A DNA stretch of 64,000 bases from positions 44,957 through 108,956 of the forward strand of contig MPMI01000017.1 of NCBI GenBank assembly GCA_002238415.1, written 5' to 3'. The DNA comes from Desulfurellaceae bacterium bin18 (lineage in GTDB: Bacteria; Desulfobacterota; Binatia; Bin18). Under the pieces are notes generated by a model, which saw nothing but the letters and a program-made list of their open reading frames with translations, ran no database searches and was not told the origin of the DNA. Made by a program: the position numbers and the translations under genes. Below, piece after piece: positions 16,076-24,246 of the stretch (positions are counted from its first letter, which is position 1; each line of letters begins with the position of its first letter).

Positions 16076-17296
16076 CTATGGAGCGTGTTCAAAGGGTCCG
16101 GGCAGTCCCAGCTCTTTTCCCATTTCCCGGACTGCCGGGAGCACGTCATGCTCCATGAGGGCTAAACAGCGCATCGTGTCTTCATGTCCGATGGTGCCAT
16201 CATTCGTCCAGACGCCAAGAATGCCGGGGCGGACAACGCTGAGGACTTCGCGTAGTTTCCTGACTACCGTGTCCGGGTTGCCCACAATAACCCGGTTGCT
16301 TTCTACGACCTTTTCCCAGCCCGCGGAATCAACGCCGCCGTAGAGGGGGTCAGGCCGGAGTGAATAGCGCCGGTACTGGTCGACAATGCGCTTGGCCCCT
16401 TCGCGTGAGTTATAGCCCGGCGGGGCCATGAAGTCGCCCGGCAGCGGCACGCGACCGACACCGGCGTTTCCGATCAGAAAACCTTTACCGACCTCATACG
16501 CTTTTTCGTCTGTGTCCTGGACATGGACGCGGACGAGATAGCCAAAGTTTTGTGGACCCGGCTCATAGCCCACCCGCTTGGCGGCCTCGGTATAAATTGC
16601 GGTCAGGTCCAGGGTCACCTGGGGATCGGTTTCTAAATAGATGTAGGGATAGTGGTGCTGGGCACACCAGATCAGCGTCTCCGGGCTGCCGATACCGGGA
16701 ATCCAAACGGGCGGATGCGGCTGTTGGAGCGGTCGTTCAAACGGGTTGACGACCCGGAACTGATAATGCTTACCCTCCCAGCGCCACGGCCCTGGGGTGG
16801 TCCAGGTTTTGATAATCAAGTCGTGCGCTTCTTCAAAACGCTCGCGGTTATACACCGGGTTGGTGTTCGTTGCCCAGCTCTCAATACCCGTTCCCCGTAC
16901 AAAGCCCGATACGAGTCGGCCCCGCGAGATCATATCGATCTCCGCCAGCTCCTCGGCCAGTCGTAGCGGGTTATCGAAAATCGGGAGTGGATTGCCCAGC
17001 AGGACGATTTTTGCCCGCTTGGTAGTGCGGGCCAGGATGGCGGCTTCGAGATTCATGGCCGCCCCCATACACGTCGGGGTATTATGATGCTCATTCAGCA
17101 TCAGACCGTCGAAGCCAACCTCTTCTGAGTACTCGTACTCGTCGAGATAGGTATTATACAGGTCCGCTCCCAGGCTTGGATTGAAATGGGCATTCGGAAA
17201 CGTCAGGCGGACAGCGCTGCGGAAACTCTGGCGCACATCTTCTTCCGAGTAGTCTACATAGGCCCGTTCTGTAAAACGCATGAGAAACATACCCAT
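16076..17296 (-). CDS. LLM class flavin-dependent oxidoreductase
   Basis: This 406-residue protein belongs to the bacterial luciferase-like family, TIM-barrel enzymes that use FMN or F420 supplied by a partner reductase. Typical stretches are GFDGLMLNEHHNTP, the PIFDNPLRLAEELAEIDMISRGR segment, and PVWIPGIGSPETL. The ATG at 17296 follows AAAGGAGGGG, and this start is preferred to one 14 codons upstream. It is the first gene of an operon with two alpha/beta hydrolases. Such pairings suggest oxidation followed by ester or ring hydrolysis, but the middle hydrolase is catalytically impaired. Confidence 0.85.
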   Translation of the reverse strand: MGMFLMRFTERAYVDYSEEDVRQSFRSAVRLTFPNAHFNPSLGADLYNTYLDEYEYSEEVGFDGLMLNEHHNTPTCMGAAMNLEAAILARTTKRAKIVLLGNPLPIFDNPLRLAEELAEIDMISRGRLVSGFVRGTGIESWATNTNPVYNRERFEEAHDLIIKTWTTPGPWRWEGKHYQFRVVNPFERPLQQPHPPVWIPGIGSPETLIWCAQHHYPYIYLETDPQVTLDLTAIYTEAAKRVGYEPGPQNFGYLVRVHVQDTDEKAYEVGKGFLIGNAGVGRVPLPGDFMAPPGYNSREGAKRIVDQYRRYSLRPDPLYGGVDSAGWEKVVESNRVIVGNPDTVVRKLREVLSVVRPGILGVWTNDGTIGHEDTMRCLALMEHDVLPAVREMGKELGLPGPFEHAP

Positions 17297-17417
17297 GCCC
17301 CTCCTTTCTCTCCCGGACACTATCCTGTCTGGTATCACCGGATCAAGAGAAAGGGACGGACGCAGCTTGACTCCTGTCAGCAGGCCGCATACGGATAGCC
17401 GGAGAGGAGGGCTGAGT

Positions 17418-17810
17418 ATGGCAAAGACCTACGCCAAGAACACGATTTCGTATGAATCCGCAGCGGCAATGGTGGCCGCGGCTGTCGCCAAGGCAGAAGA
17501 GTTGGGCTGCAAACAGAACGTGGCGGTTGTTGATGATGGCGGCAATCTCAAGGCGTTTGGCCGCATGGACGGCGCCCCGCTACTCGGGGTGGAAGGCTGC
17601 CAACGCAAGGCGTTTACCGCCCTGTTTGGGGTGGGAACACAAGACCTCTACAGCGCCATCAAAGATGACCAATCCCTGGTCGTCGGCTTGTCGCATTTTT
17701 CTCGGGCGACCATGGTCGGGGGTGGACTGCCCATTGTCGTTGATGGGGAGGTCATCGGCGGGATCGGCGTTGGCGGCAGCACGGTCGATGAAGACGTGGC
17801 CTGCTCGTAG
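17418..17810 (+). CDS. GlcG/HbpS family (DUF336) protein, C-terminus cut by an in-frame stop
   Basis: The 130-residue product has the GlcG/HbpS pattern AVVDDGGNLKAFGRMDGAP and GGGLPIVVDGEVIGGIGVGGST. These proteins bind haem or small ligands and are often found beside catabolic genes. Translation stops at TAG 17808-17810 right after DEDVACS. In the same frame the next codons read AGLDTLNG before a second TAG at 17835-17837, and that is how family members usually end. The stop therefore looks like a nonsense change that trims the last helix. A GGAGG ribosome-binding site fits the ATG at 17418. Confidence 0.8.
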   Translation: MAKTYAKNTISYESAAAMVAAAVAKAEELGCKQNVAVVDDGGNLKAFGRMDGAPLLGVEGCQRKAFTALFGVGTQDLYSAIKDDQSLVVGLSHFSRATMVGGGLPIVVDGEVIGGIGVGGSTVDEDVACS

Positions 17811-17853
17811 GCTGGGCTCGACACGCTCAACGGCTAGCTTGCAGAGAGATTGA

Positions 17854-18249
17854 TCAGATCGGTCGCGGCACGCGCGGGACGGGGCGTTGCGACCCGCCCG
17901 ACGGCGGGGTTTGGGGGGGAGTTTCTTCGCCCTCGCCCACCCGGAGTTGGTCTTGTGTGCAGAGTCCCTTTTCGATCAGCACCTTTTCCAACGAGGCCAG
18001 CCAGTGTTCATAATAGCCGGTCATGGGAGTGTCCGGCTTGTCGGCCTGCGTCTTATCCGCGACTCCAATTTCTGCAATCAAATGGTCTCGAAACTCGTCC
18101 CATTGATACTGCCCCTGTTCACACAGGGCCACGGCCAGGGCAAAGGCTCGCCGTTCCCAAGCGTCGTGAAAGACCAGCTCGCCGCTCTTCCGCGGCAGAG
18201 CCGTGTCCCCAGCCATATTTGAGACCTTGCGGTCGGGTGTAGATTTCAT
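17854..18249 (-). CDS. Nitrile hydratase accessory protein
   Basis: The 131 residues resemble the N-terminal half of nitrile hydratase beta subunits: ELVFHDAWERRAFALAVALCEQG followed by YYEHWLASLEKVLIEKGL (family YYEHWL-A-E). This is the pattern of the small accessory/activator proteins that help insert metal into the alpha subunit. The proline-rich tail is probably disordered. The alpha and beta genes lie upstream on the same strand (20175-21511), but three other genes intervene, an unusual arrangement. The start is either the first Met or the Met twelve codons later. Confidence 0.8.
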   Translation of the reverse strand: MKSTPDRKVSNMAGDTALPRKSGELVFHDAWERRAFALAVALCEQGQYQWDEFRDHLIAEIGVADKTQADKPDTPMTGYYEHWLASLEKVLIEKGLCTQDQLRVGEGEETPPQTPPSGGSQRPVPRVPRPI

Positions 18250-18311
18250 GCTGCTGGATGAAAGAATACTTTGGGAATTATATACAAGGCGATCCTAGCA
18301 CCATTACTGGG

Positions 18312-18518
18312 TTAGGGCCGCTGCCAGTTCTCGTCCCGAAAGCGCCGATAGTCCGTCACCCACGTCGGAAACGGCTCCCATGGCTTCGCATCCACATGAT
18401 GGCGTAGCCCACACCAGGTAAACATATACCGCTGCATGTGCACCGGCACAAGGGCAACGGGCAGAAACGGAACAAATTGGTCTTGACGAACGGGAACCGA
18501 GGGGGCACTATCGTTCAT
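18312..18518 (-). CDS. Small hypothetical protein
   Basis: A 68-residue frame starting at 18518 (MNDSAPSVPVRQDQF) ends RRFRDENWQRP. It is rich in Val, Pro and aromatic residues (FLPVALVPVHMQRYMF). I do not recognise a family. The position inside the nitrile hydratase gene run and the same-strand direction support it as a gene. The ribosome-binding site is weak, and a longer start at 18647 is possible. Confidence 0.4.
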   Translation of the reverse strand: MNDSAPSVPVRQDQFVPFLPVALVPVHMQRYMFTWCGLRHHVDAKPWEPFPTWVTDYRRFRDENWQRP

Positions 18519-18771
18519 GGCTGGCTTCCATAGCCTCTTGTTGTGTGAGAGGCGATTAGTGTATTGAGAAGCTCTGACTATGGTTGGGGCTTTTCTTTTT
18601 CTACATCGGTCGCTCCTTCCTGGTAGTGTGCCGACAGGGGACTGCACAATGTGTAGCTCTCGTCAAATATCCCGCCGCCGTCCCCTCCCATTTTACCCTT
18701 GTTCCCCTCTGCAGAGATTTGCGCACAGCAAGCCTACTTTCCCCGGCAGGCTGGTTCATTGACGCGCAGAT

Positions 18772-19044
18772 CTAAGGATCATCAGGTGCAACGCACTGTA
18801 AGTCCTCCTCCTCATGCTCTCGCCAGCAGCAAGGACTATGATCGATCCACCCGAGAATTTCTATTTCCGGTTGTTCGCCCTTAGGTATGTTCTCCTGTTC
18901 GGGTAGAAAGAGGAACTCAAACGCAAATACGATTGCAGCGAGGAACGATTCGCGCCCGACTAGCAACACGACGACCACGAGGATCAAGAGCCCAATCATG
19001 ATGAACATCAACACCATAAGCAGGCCCAAGGCATCCATGACCAT
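18772..19044 (-). CDS. Small single-pass membrane protein of unknown function
   Basis: The 90 residues begin with a strongly hydrophobic segment (about 4-30, LMVLMFIMIGLLILVVVVLL) and continue to a second hydrophobic patch (SFLAAIVFAFEFLFL). An acidic C-terminal tail follows with a CC pair. It starts 8 bases after the CAP-domain gene, with a GGGGG ribosome-binding stretch, so the two are very likely cotranslated. The hydrophobic start could anchor it beside the secreted CAP protein. No known family is recognised. Confidence 0.55.
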   Translation of the reverse strand: MVMDALGLLMVLMFIMIGLLILVVVVLLVGRESFLAAIVFAFEFLFLPEQENIPKGEQPEIEILGWIDHSPCCWREHEEEDLQCVAPDDP

Positions 19045-19052
19045 ATCGCCCC

Positions 19053-20138
19053 CTAGCGCTGTGTCGCTTGTTTCAGCCGTTGCGCCGCACGCGCCGCGGC
19101 TCTTGATTCTCGCTCTCGTTCCTCGCGGGTGATAACACGCTGTTGCGGGGCCGGAAACGTCAACTCCTGCTGCTCCCGCTGGACGGTACGGGTCGGCGGC
19201 GCGGGCTGGTGACCCGTCTGGGTAATGGTCACCGGATACGAATAAGTCCGCAGTTGCCGCGTCTGCATCGCCACATTCCGAATCGTGACCTGATAGGGGG
19301 TGTCATACTCCCAGCCCTTGACCTGCCAGCTCAGGAAGTTCGGCACTCCCGGTCCTATCATGTTCTCGGAGACCTGCCCGGTCGGGAGTGGCGCGCCGTC
19401 CGTCATCCGCGTGACCGTGACCGTGGCAAGTTGAAAGTAGGGATGTTTATTCTTCCACGCCTCAGTTTTGTTCTCCACCACACTGAAACTCCAGGGCGGG
19501 CCGTCCTTCATAAGGACGGCGGGGTAGGTGCGATACGGGAATGCCACATAGTCCACCGCCACAAACGGGGAGCCGGCTGGCTCCTGGTCGAAGGCAAATG
19601 TCTTCTGCACCCCATAGCCGTAGATGTGGCCATAACTCACGTAGGTGGCAAAGGGATTGAGCACCCACCGCCGATGCCCCGGTGACCGCACCCATGTGAT
19701 GATATTCGACACGGGGTCCCAATCTCTGAATGTGTCGCTCTTGTAGCCATTGAGATTGCTCGTGCGACTGGCAGCCGCGCCGGCCGCCGTATAACACCGC
19801 GCGCTCGTGGACGGACGGTGCCCAGGGTAGCCATTCGCGGCCTGAATCAGCGCCGCCTCTTGGACACTCTGGTCATAGAGGGAGCTGTACCGCACGGGGG
19901 AAAGACTGTGCAGCGCCCGAATCCGGTTCATACCGGTCAGCGCCCGATCCTTCGCCTTTTGGGTCAGCGCCCCTGGCTGACAGGCATTGATATTGGGACG
20001 TGATGCATACAGAAAGCGGTCATTGGCGTAGGCTTTCGCCGCCAGATCGTGTTGAATTTGCCGCCAATAGGGCGACGCCCAGGCGGGCTGAGCAGAGATG
20101 GTGAGAGCGCAGACCAGCGCCACAATGCGAGCGACCAT
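19053..20138 (-). CDS. Secreted CAP (SCP/PR-1-like) domain protein
   Basis: An N-terminal signal peptide (MVARIVALVCALTISAQPAWA) is followed by a bacterial CAP domain. Visible matches are RALHSLSPVRYSSLYDQSVQ, the GHRPSTSARCYTAAGAAAS stretch, and SPGHRRWVLNP. A beta-rich C-terminal part and an Arg/Gln-rich tail complete 361 residues. CAP proteins are extracytoplasmic with diverse, mostly undefined roles. The gene sits between nitrile hydratase alpha (36 bases upstream) and a small membrane protein, splitting the catalytic genes from the accessory gene. Confidence 0.82.
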   Translation of the reverse strand: MVARIVALVCALTISAQPAWASPYWRQIQHDLAAKAYANDRFLYASRPNINACQPGALTQKAKDRALTGMNRIRALHSLSPVRYSSLYDQSVQEAALIQAANGYPGHRPSTSARCYTAAGAAASRTSNLNGYKSDTFRDWDPVSNIITWVRSPGHRRWVLNPFATYVSYGHIYGYGVQKTFAFDQEPAGSPFVAVDYVAFPYRTYPAVLMKDGPPWSFSVVENKTEAWKNKHPYFQLATVTVTRMTDGAPLPTGQVSENMIGPGVPNFLSWQVKGWEYDTPYQVTIRNVAMQTRQLRTYSYPVTITQTGHQPAPPTRTVQREQQELTFPAPQQRVITREERERESRAAARAAQRLKQATQR

Positions 20139-20174
20139 CGAATACTTGCCGTTCTCTATCTGCCAGGCGTTTTG

Positions 20175-20840
20175 TCAACGTAAAGTATTCTTTTCGACCT
20201 TGGTGACGCCGATCATCGAGTCGCGGCTGACCAGCGCGGTGAGTTCTTCTTCACTCATGCCCTCGGTTCCGGCGGGCCGTTCGGGCAGAACCATATAGCG
20301 GATTTCTGCGCTACTGTCCCAGACCTTTACCGCGGTGGATTCGTCGAGTTCCAGACCAAAGTCCCGTAGCACACCACGCGGGTCCACCACCGAACGCGAG
20401 CGATAGGCCGCATCCTTGAACCAGGCTGGCGGTAGCCCCAGAACCGGCCACGGATAGCAGGAGCACAGAGTGCAGACGACCAGGTTATGGGTGTCCGGGG
20501 TGTTCTCAACCACCACCATATGTTCGCCCTGGAGGCCGCTGAAGCCGAGTTCCGCAATGGCGGCGGTGGCGTCTTTGAGCAGGCGCTCTTTATACGCCGG
20601 ATCGACCCAGGCCCGGGCCACAACCTTGGCCCCGTTGATCGGCCCGAGGTCGCTCTCATACGTTTCGACCAGCTTGTCGAGCGTTTCCGAAGAGACCAGA
20701 CCCTTGGCTACCAGTAAGGACTCTAGGGCCTGTACCCGTTGCTCCAGAGCCGCGGTCTGTTCGGGAGAGGTATGTTTCTCCAGGTAGGGATTCGGCGGGG
20801 CATCGTGGGCGCTATGGCCGTGAGTATGATCGCTACTCAT
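20175..20840 (-). CDS. nthA: Nitrile hydratase alpha subunit, cobalt type
   Basis: This 221-residue subunit carries the metal site [10 protein letters not shown] with C123, C126, S127 and C128. Thr between the first two cysteines is the signature of cobalt-type nitrile hydratase (Ser marks the iron type). The enzyme hydrates nitriles to amides in the cytosol as an alpha-beta dimer. A His-rich N-terminus ([10 protein letters not shown]) precedes the fold. It starts 11 bases after the beta gene with GAGAGGAG upstream. No amidase gene is seen next to it. Confidence 0.94.
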   Translation of the reverse strand: MSSDHTHGHSAHDAPPNPYLEKHTSPEQTAALEQRVQALESLLVAKGLVSSETLDKLVETYESDLGPINGAKVVARAWVDPAYKERLLKDATAAIAELGFSGLQGEHMVVVENTPDTHNLVVCTLCSCYPWPVLGLPPAWFKDAAYRSRSVVDPRGVLRDFGLELDESTAVKVWDSSAEIRYMVLPERPAGTEGMSEEELTALVSRDSMIGVTKVEKNTLR

Positions 20841-20851
20841 GACTCCTCTCC

Positions 20852-21511
20852 TTAGGCGGGGTCGAGATAATCTTCCCACAGGTCGATATACAGATTGTCT
20901 GTTGTGGCGGCGTCCGGGCCCCAGAGTTCCTGGGCGGTAAAGCAGACCGAATACAGCGGCTGTGGCTGTTCGCCCTGGCCGTGAGCATTGGTATCCGGAT
21001 ACACAAAGGTGCCGTAGACTTGGGCTATCGTGCCATTTTTCCCCCGGACATAACGGGGCAGCCGGGTGTGCCCGGTTGGATTCAGGTTACGGGCTCGAAC
21101 CTGGGCGCCGACTGAGAAACGCGGGGTCAGGCGGCCTTCTGTCCGATGGCAGGGCGCCCCGCCTTGGACAACTGCCGGGACCGCTTCCGGTGGAAGCGGC
21201 CCTTCCGCTCGCTTACCGGCCTCCTGGGCGACTCCGGTTGCTAATTCCTCTGGGGTGAGAACACCTTTTTCCACGGCCAGGGTTTCCAGTGCGGCCAGCC
21301 AGTGCTCATAATAGGTTGAGGAGAGATAACGGGCGGGGTCCATGCGTTCGATTGCATGCCGAAAGGCGTCGAGCGTGTCGAGTTGGCCCATGCCGAGCAT
21401 GGTCATGGCAAATACACGTTTTTCCCACTCGGCATGGAAGACCGGTTCATTTTCTTCTGGTTTGACCGGGCCGTAGCAGGTCATACCACCCATGTCATGC
21501 ACACCATTCAT
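20852..21511 (-). CDS. nthB: Nitrile hydratase beta subunit
   Basis: The 219 residues start [10 protein letters not shown], the classic beta-subunit opening, followed by [16 protein letters not shown] and [17 protein letters not shown]. The C-terminal SH3-like half ([20 protein letters not shown] and [12 protein letters not shown]) packs against alpha. AGGAG precedes the ATG at 21511; a further 14 upstream codons do not match the family. It is the first gene of the nitrile hydratase run. Confidence 0.94.
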   Translation of the reverse strand: MNGVHDMGGMTCYGPVKPEENEPVFHAEWEKRVFAMTMLGMGQLDTLDAFRHAIERMDPARYLSSTYYEHWLAALETLAVEKGVLTPEELATGVAQEAGKRAEGPLPPEAVPAVVQGGAPCHRTEGRLTPRFSVGAQVRARNLNPTGHTRLPRYVRGKNGTIAQVYGTFVYPDTNAHGQGEQPQPLYSVCFTAQELWGPDAATTDNLYIDLWEDYLDPA

Positions 21512-21593
21512 ACGTTTCTCCTCGGGCTCAATGCGTGGGCACCAGCCTAACATCCGGTCTGGTGAGGGTCAATCAATTGAGCGCAGTGGAAAC

Positions 21594-22400
21594 TCAGGGT
21601 TTAGTTTCCGTCATCCACGTTTGAGCGACCTCGCAATGCGTTGCAAACCAGACGCCCTCATGCCCCAGGATGTGTTGAATCAGCCGCTCCAGCATGGCCA
21701 TACGCGAGCGGCGGCCAATAATCTGCGGGTGCATGACAATGCCGAGAAAGCCGCCGTCCGCATAGGCACCGTCAAACTCGGCCTCCCAGATTTCATATAC
21801 CTTGTTCTGGCTCGACATGCCGGTGAAGTAGGGGGAGAAGCTGAAAAAAAAGTGTGGCGCATCATCCAGCTCCCAGCTAAAGGGAACTTCCAGGAGCTGA
21901 CGCTTGGTCTGGGGGGTGGTGAGCCAGTAGGGGTTATCGTCGCCAACCAGGCTGCTGTCATATAGAAAATCGTGGTCGAGCAATAAGTCAAAGGTATGCG
22001 GGCCGGTATTGCCGGCTGGAGAGCGGTAGCCCTGTGGTGCCTGGCCGGTAATACGCTTGAGGCTCTCTGTCCCCCTCAGCAACACCTCCAGCTCGGCTTC
22101 TCGGCCCTTGTTCGCGACAAACTCATGCTCATAGCCATGATGCCCGATCTCATGCCCGTCGGCGTACATCTGTTCAACCAACTGGGGGTGGTTGTCCGCC
22201 GACCAGCCCGGCACAAAGAAGGTCGCCTTGAGGTCATATTTTTTGAGCAGCTTGAGAATGCGCGGTACCCCGACCCGTGCTCCGTACTCGCCACGCGAGA
22301 GCTGGCCAGGAAAGGGCTGTCGCATGGTGCGGGTCCACAGCGTTTCCGCATCAAAGTCAAAACTCAGACCAACCGCACAGCGTTTATTATCCGGCCACAT
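21594..22400 (-). CDS. Polysaccharide deacetylase family protein
   Basis: The NodB-type fold shows the metal Asp in LSFDFDAET, the HEIGHHGYEH motif with metal histidines, the GYRSPAGN stretch and a C-terminal GIVMHPQIIGRR. Length is 268 residues with no signal peptide, so it is probably cytosolic. Cytosolic members include deacetylases and ring-amide hydrolases of the PuuE/allantoinase-like branch, which would suit the nitrogen-compound theme. The start ATG at 22400 follows AAGGAG. It lies 82 bases upstream of nitrile hydratase beta on the same strand. Confidence 0.82.
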   Translation of the reverse strand: MWPDNKRCAVGLSFDFDAETLWTRTMRQPFPGQLSRGEYGARVGVPRILKLLKKYDLKATFFVPGWSADNHPQLVEQMYADGHEIGHHGYEHEFVANKGREAELEVLLRGTESLKRITGQAPQGYRSPAGNTGPHTFDLLLDHDFLYDSSLVGDDNPYWLTTPQTKRQLLEVPFSWELDDAPHFFFSFSPYFTGMSSQNKVYEIWEAEFDGAYADGGFLGIVMHPQIIGRRSRMAMLERLIQHILGHEGVWFATHCEVAQTWMTETKP

Positions 22401-22549
22401 GGGACGCTCCTTTGTCACAACTCAGGTCAGTGTTCTGTCTGACTGTAAAAGAGTGGGCTCATATTCTCAATGGACGCTTCGCGGAATCTCAACCCGGCGT
22501 TGAAAAACGGCGGGTGGCGTTCTAGGCTGAAAAACAACGGAGAATAAAG

Positions 22550-23167
22550 ATGCCTCAAGTCAGCAAACCAGCCTGGCCGGGTTGGGCGGAATATTCCATT
22601 CCGGTGAAAATCAATGTGCAGGCGGTACAACTGACGGATGAACAGTTCGTGCTGCTGTGCCAAGAGAACCCGGAGTTGCGGCTTGAAATGACTGCACAGC
22701 ACGAGTTGGTGATTATGCCTCCGACGGGATCAAAAACGGGATGGCGAAATAGTAAAATTACCCAGCGTTTAGCAAACTGGGCCGAAACGGACGGAACCGG
22801 GCTGGTCTTCGATTCTTCAACCGGATTCAGGCTGCCGAATGGCGCAAAACGTTCACCGGATGTCTCCTGGCTGAGACGCGCCCGCTGGGAGTCCTTGACC
22901 GAAGTACAGCAGAACGGTTTTGCTCCGCTGTGTCCCGACTTTGTGGTCGAGCTTCGCTCGCAACAGGATCGTCTCGCTACCTTGCAAGAAAAAATGCAGG
23001 AATACTGTGCCACCGGTGCCCAGCTCGGCTGGCTGATTGATCCGCTCGAAAAGCGTGTCCATATCTACCGCCTAAAACAGGCCGTTGAGATTCGCGATGA
23101 TCCAGCTTCACTCGATGGTGAATCAATCCTGCCCGGATTCGTCCTGGATGTCCGGGAGTTGTGGTAG
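22550..23167 (+). CDS. Uma2 family (DUF820) PD-(D/E)XK nuclease-like protein
   Basis: The 205 residues match the Uma2 pattern: FRLPNGAKRSPDVSWLRR (with the Asp of the PD motif), PDFVVELRSQQDRLATLQEK (E-x-L core) and GAQLGWLIDPLEKRVHIYR. The family is a restriction-endonuclease-like fold with no firm cellular role, often present in many copies in mobile or stress-related regions. The ATG has GGAGAATAAAG upstream. It stands just before a HicB antitoxin remnant. Confidence 0.85.
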   Translation: MPQVSKPAWPGWAEYSIPVKINVQAVQLTDEQFVLLCQENPELRLEMTAQHELVIMPPTGSKTGWRNSKITQRLANWAETDGTGLVFDSSTGFRLPNGAKRSPDVSWLRRARWESLTEVQQNGFAPLCPDFVVELRSQQDRLATLQEKMQEYCATGAQLGWLIDPLEKRVHIYRLKQAVEIRDDPASLDGESILPGFVLDVRELW

Positions 23168-23208
23168 GAGAAAGCCGAAGCGAACGATAACGTATTGAGA
23201 GAACGTTC

Positions 23209-23302
23209 ATGCGGAACGAATTTACCGCGCTGATTGAGCGTGAGAACGACTGGTATATTGCCTACTGTTCCGACCTTGCGGTAGTAAGCCGAACACATAC
23301 CC
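23209..23302 (+). pseudogene. HicB-type antitoxin, N-terminal remnant
   Basis: The peptide from 23209 reads MRNEFTALIERENDWYIAYC, which is the start of HicB-family antitoxins (M-EFTA-IE--GDWYIAYCPE-PG). After about 25 residues the similarity ends and the frame runs out of family sequence into the GDPD gene region. No hicA toxin is present. I read this as the 5' stub of a decayed antitoxin gene; the end coordinate is approximate. Confidence 0.6.
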
Positions 23303-23323
23303 AACGCTCTCAAGGCAGGCTGT

Positions 23324-24118
23324 ATGACAACATTTTTCGACGGACCGAAACCCAGACTATTTGCGCACCGGGGTGCCAGCGGGGAAGCGCCCGAGAACAC
23401 CATGGCCGCGTTTCAGCGGGCTGTGGATGCCGGCGTTGAGTATGTTGAGCTGGATGTCCATGCGTCTGAGGATGGACAGATTATGGTTATCCACGACGCG
23501 ACCATCGAGCGGACGACCAATGGTATGGGCGCGGTGCAGAACTATTCCCTTGCTGCCCTGCAACAGCTTGACGCGGGCTATCGGTTTTCGCCGGATGAGG
23601 GCAAGACGCTCCCTTTCCGTGCGTCGGACGTAATTATTCCTTCGCTCCAAGAAGTGCTGGAGAGCTTTCCGCAGGTAAAGTTTACGGTTGAGATCAAGCC
23701 ATCCGACCCGCCCATCGAAGAACCGGTGATTGCGGTTATCAAAGACTGCGGCAAGGCTGATGACGTTATCATTGCGTCAGAACATGATGCTGTCCTGGCG
23801 CGCGTGCGAACCCTGGCCCCAGATATGCCGACGAATTTTGGATATAACGAAGTGGTCGATTTCATCCAACGCGTTGCAACGAACCAGCTTGAAGAATACC
23901 AGCCGCCCGGTCGGGCGCTTCAGATTCCACCCTCCTATCAGAATATTCCGTTAGTGACGGAACACACGCTTGCCGCCGCGCATCAACTCAGCGTGGAAAT
24001 CCATGTGTGGACGATCAATGAGCCACCCGAGATGCGCCGTTTACTCGACCTCGGGGTGGATGGGGTGATGTCGGACTTTCCGGCGCGTTTGTTGGAAGTG
24101 GCGCGGGAGAGAGGGTAA
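23324..24118 (+). CDS. ugpQ: Glycerophosphodiester phosphodiesterase
   Basis: This 264-residue GDPD TIM barrel has the catalytic AHRGASGEAPENT (H15, R16), the metal-binding ELDVHASEDGQIMVIHD (E42, D44, H57) and the C-terminal VWTINEPPEMRRLLDLGVDGVMSDFP. It hydrolyses glycerophosphodiesters to glycerol 3-phosphate and an alcohol. There is no signal peptide, so it is the cytosolic UgpQ type. The ribosome-binding site is weak (AAGGCAGG). It overlaps no other gene once the HicB stub is treated as decayed. Confidence 0.92.
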   Translation: MTTFFDGPKPRLFAHRGASGEAPENTMAAFQRAVDAGVEYVELDVHASEDGQIMVIHDATIERTTNGMGAVQNYSLAALQQLDAGYRFSPDEGKTLPFRASDVIIPSLQEVLESFPQVKFTVEIKPSDPPIEEPVIAVIKDCGKADDVIIASEHDAVLARVRTLAPDMPTNFGYNEVVDFIQRVATNQLEEYQPPGRALQIPPSYQNIPLVTEHTLAAAHQLSVEIHVWTINEPPEMRRLLDLGVDGVMSDFPARLLEVARERG

Positions 24119-24205
24119 AGCGGAGAGTGTGGAAACCTGATAGCCCTGCTCCCGTTCCTCAATTGGCTGTGGCTCAGAGGGGGAACCCACCCCGGCCTGC
24201 GGCCA

Positions 24206-24221
24206 CCCCTCCAGGGAGGGG
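24206..24221. repeat. GC-rich dyad (CCCCTCC...GGAGGGG) between convergent genes
   Basis: Arms 24206-24212 and 24215-24221 pair perfectly around a 2-base loop, then AGAGGG follows. The surrounding CCCACCCCGGCC...GGCCACCCC context is typical of dispersed intergenic repeats. It lies between the GDPD gene and the convergent LLM gene and could end transcription from both sides. Confidence 0.5.
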
Positions 24222-24246
24222 AGAGGGATGCCGGGAATGAGCCCGC

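Noticed and set aside
24119..24246. Possible CRISPR or tandem repeat in the GC-rich gap
   Set aside because: Only one small dyad is present; there are no evenly spaced repeats or spacers.
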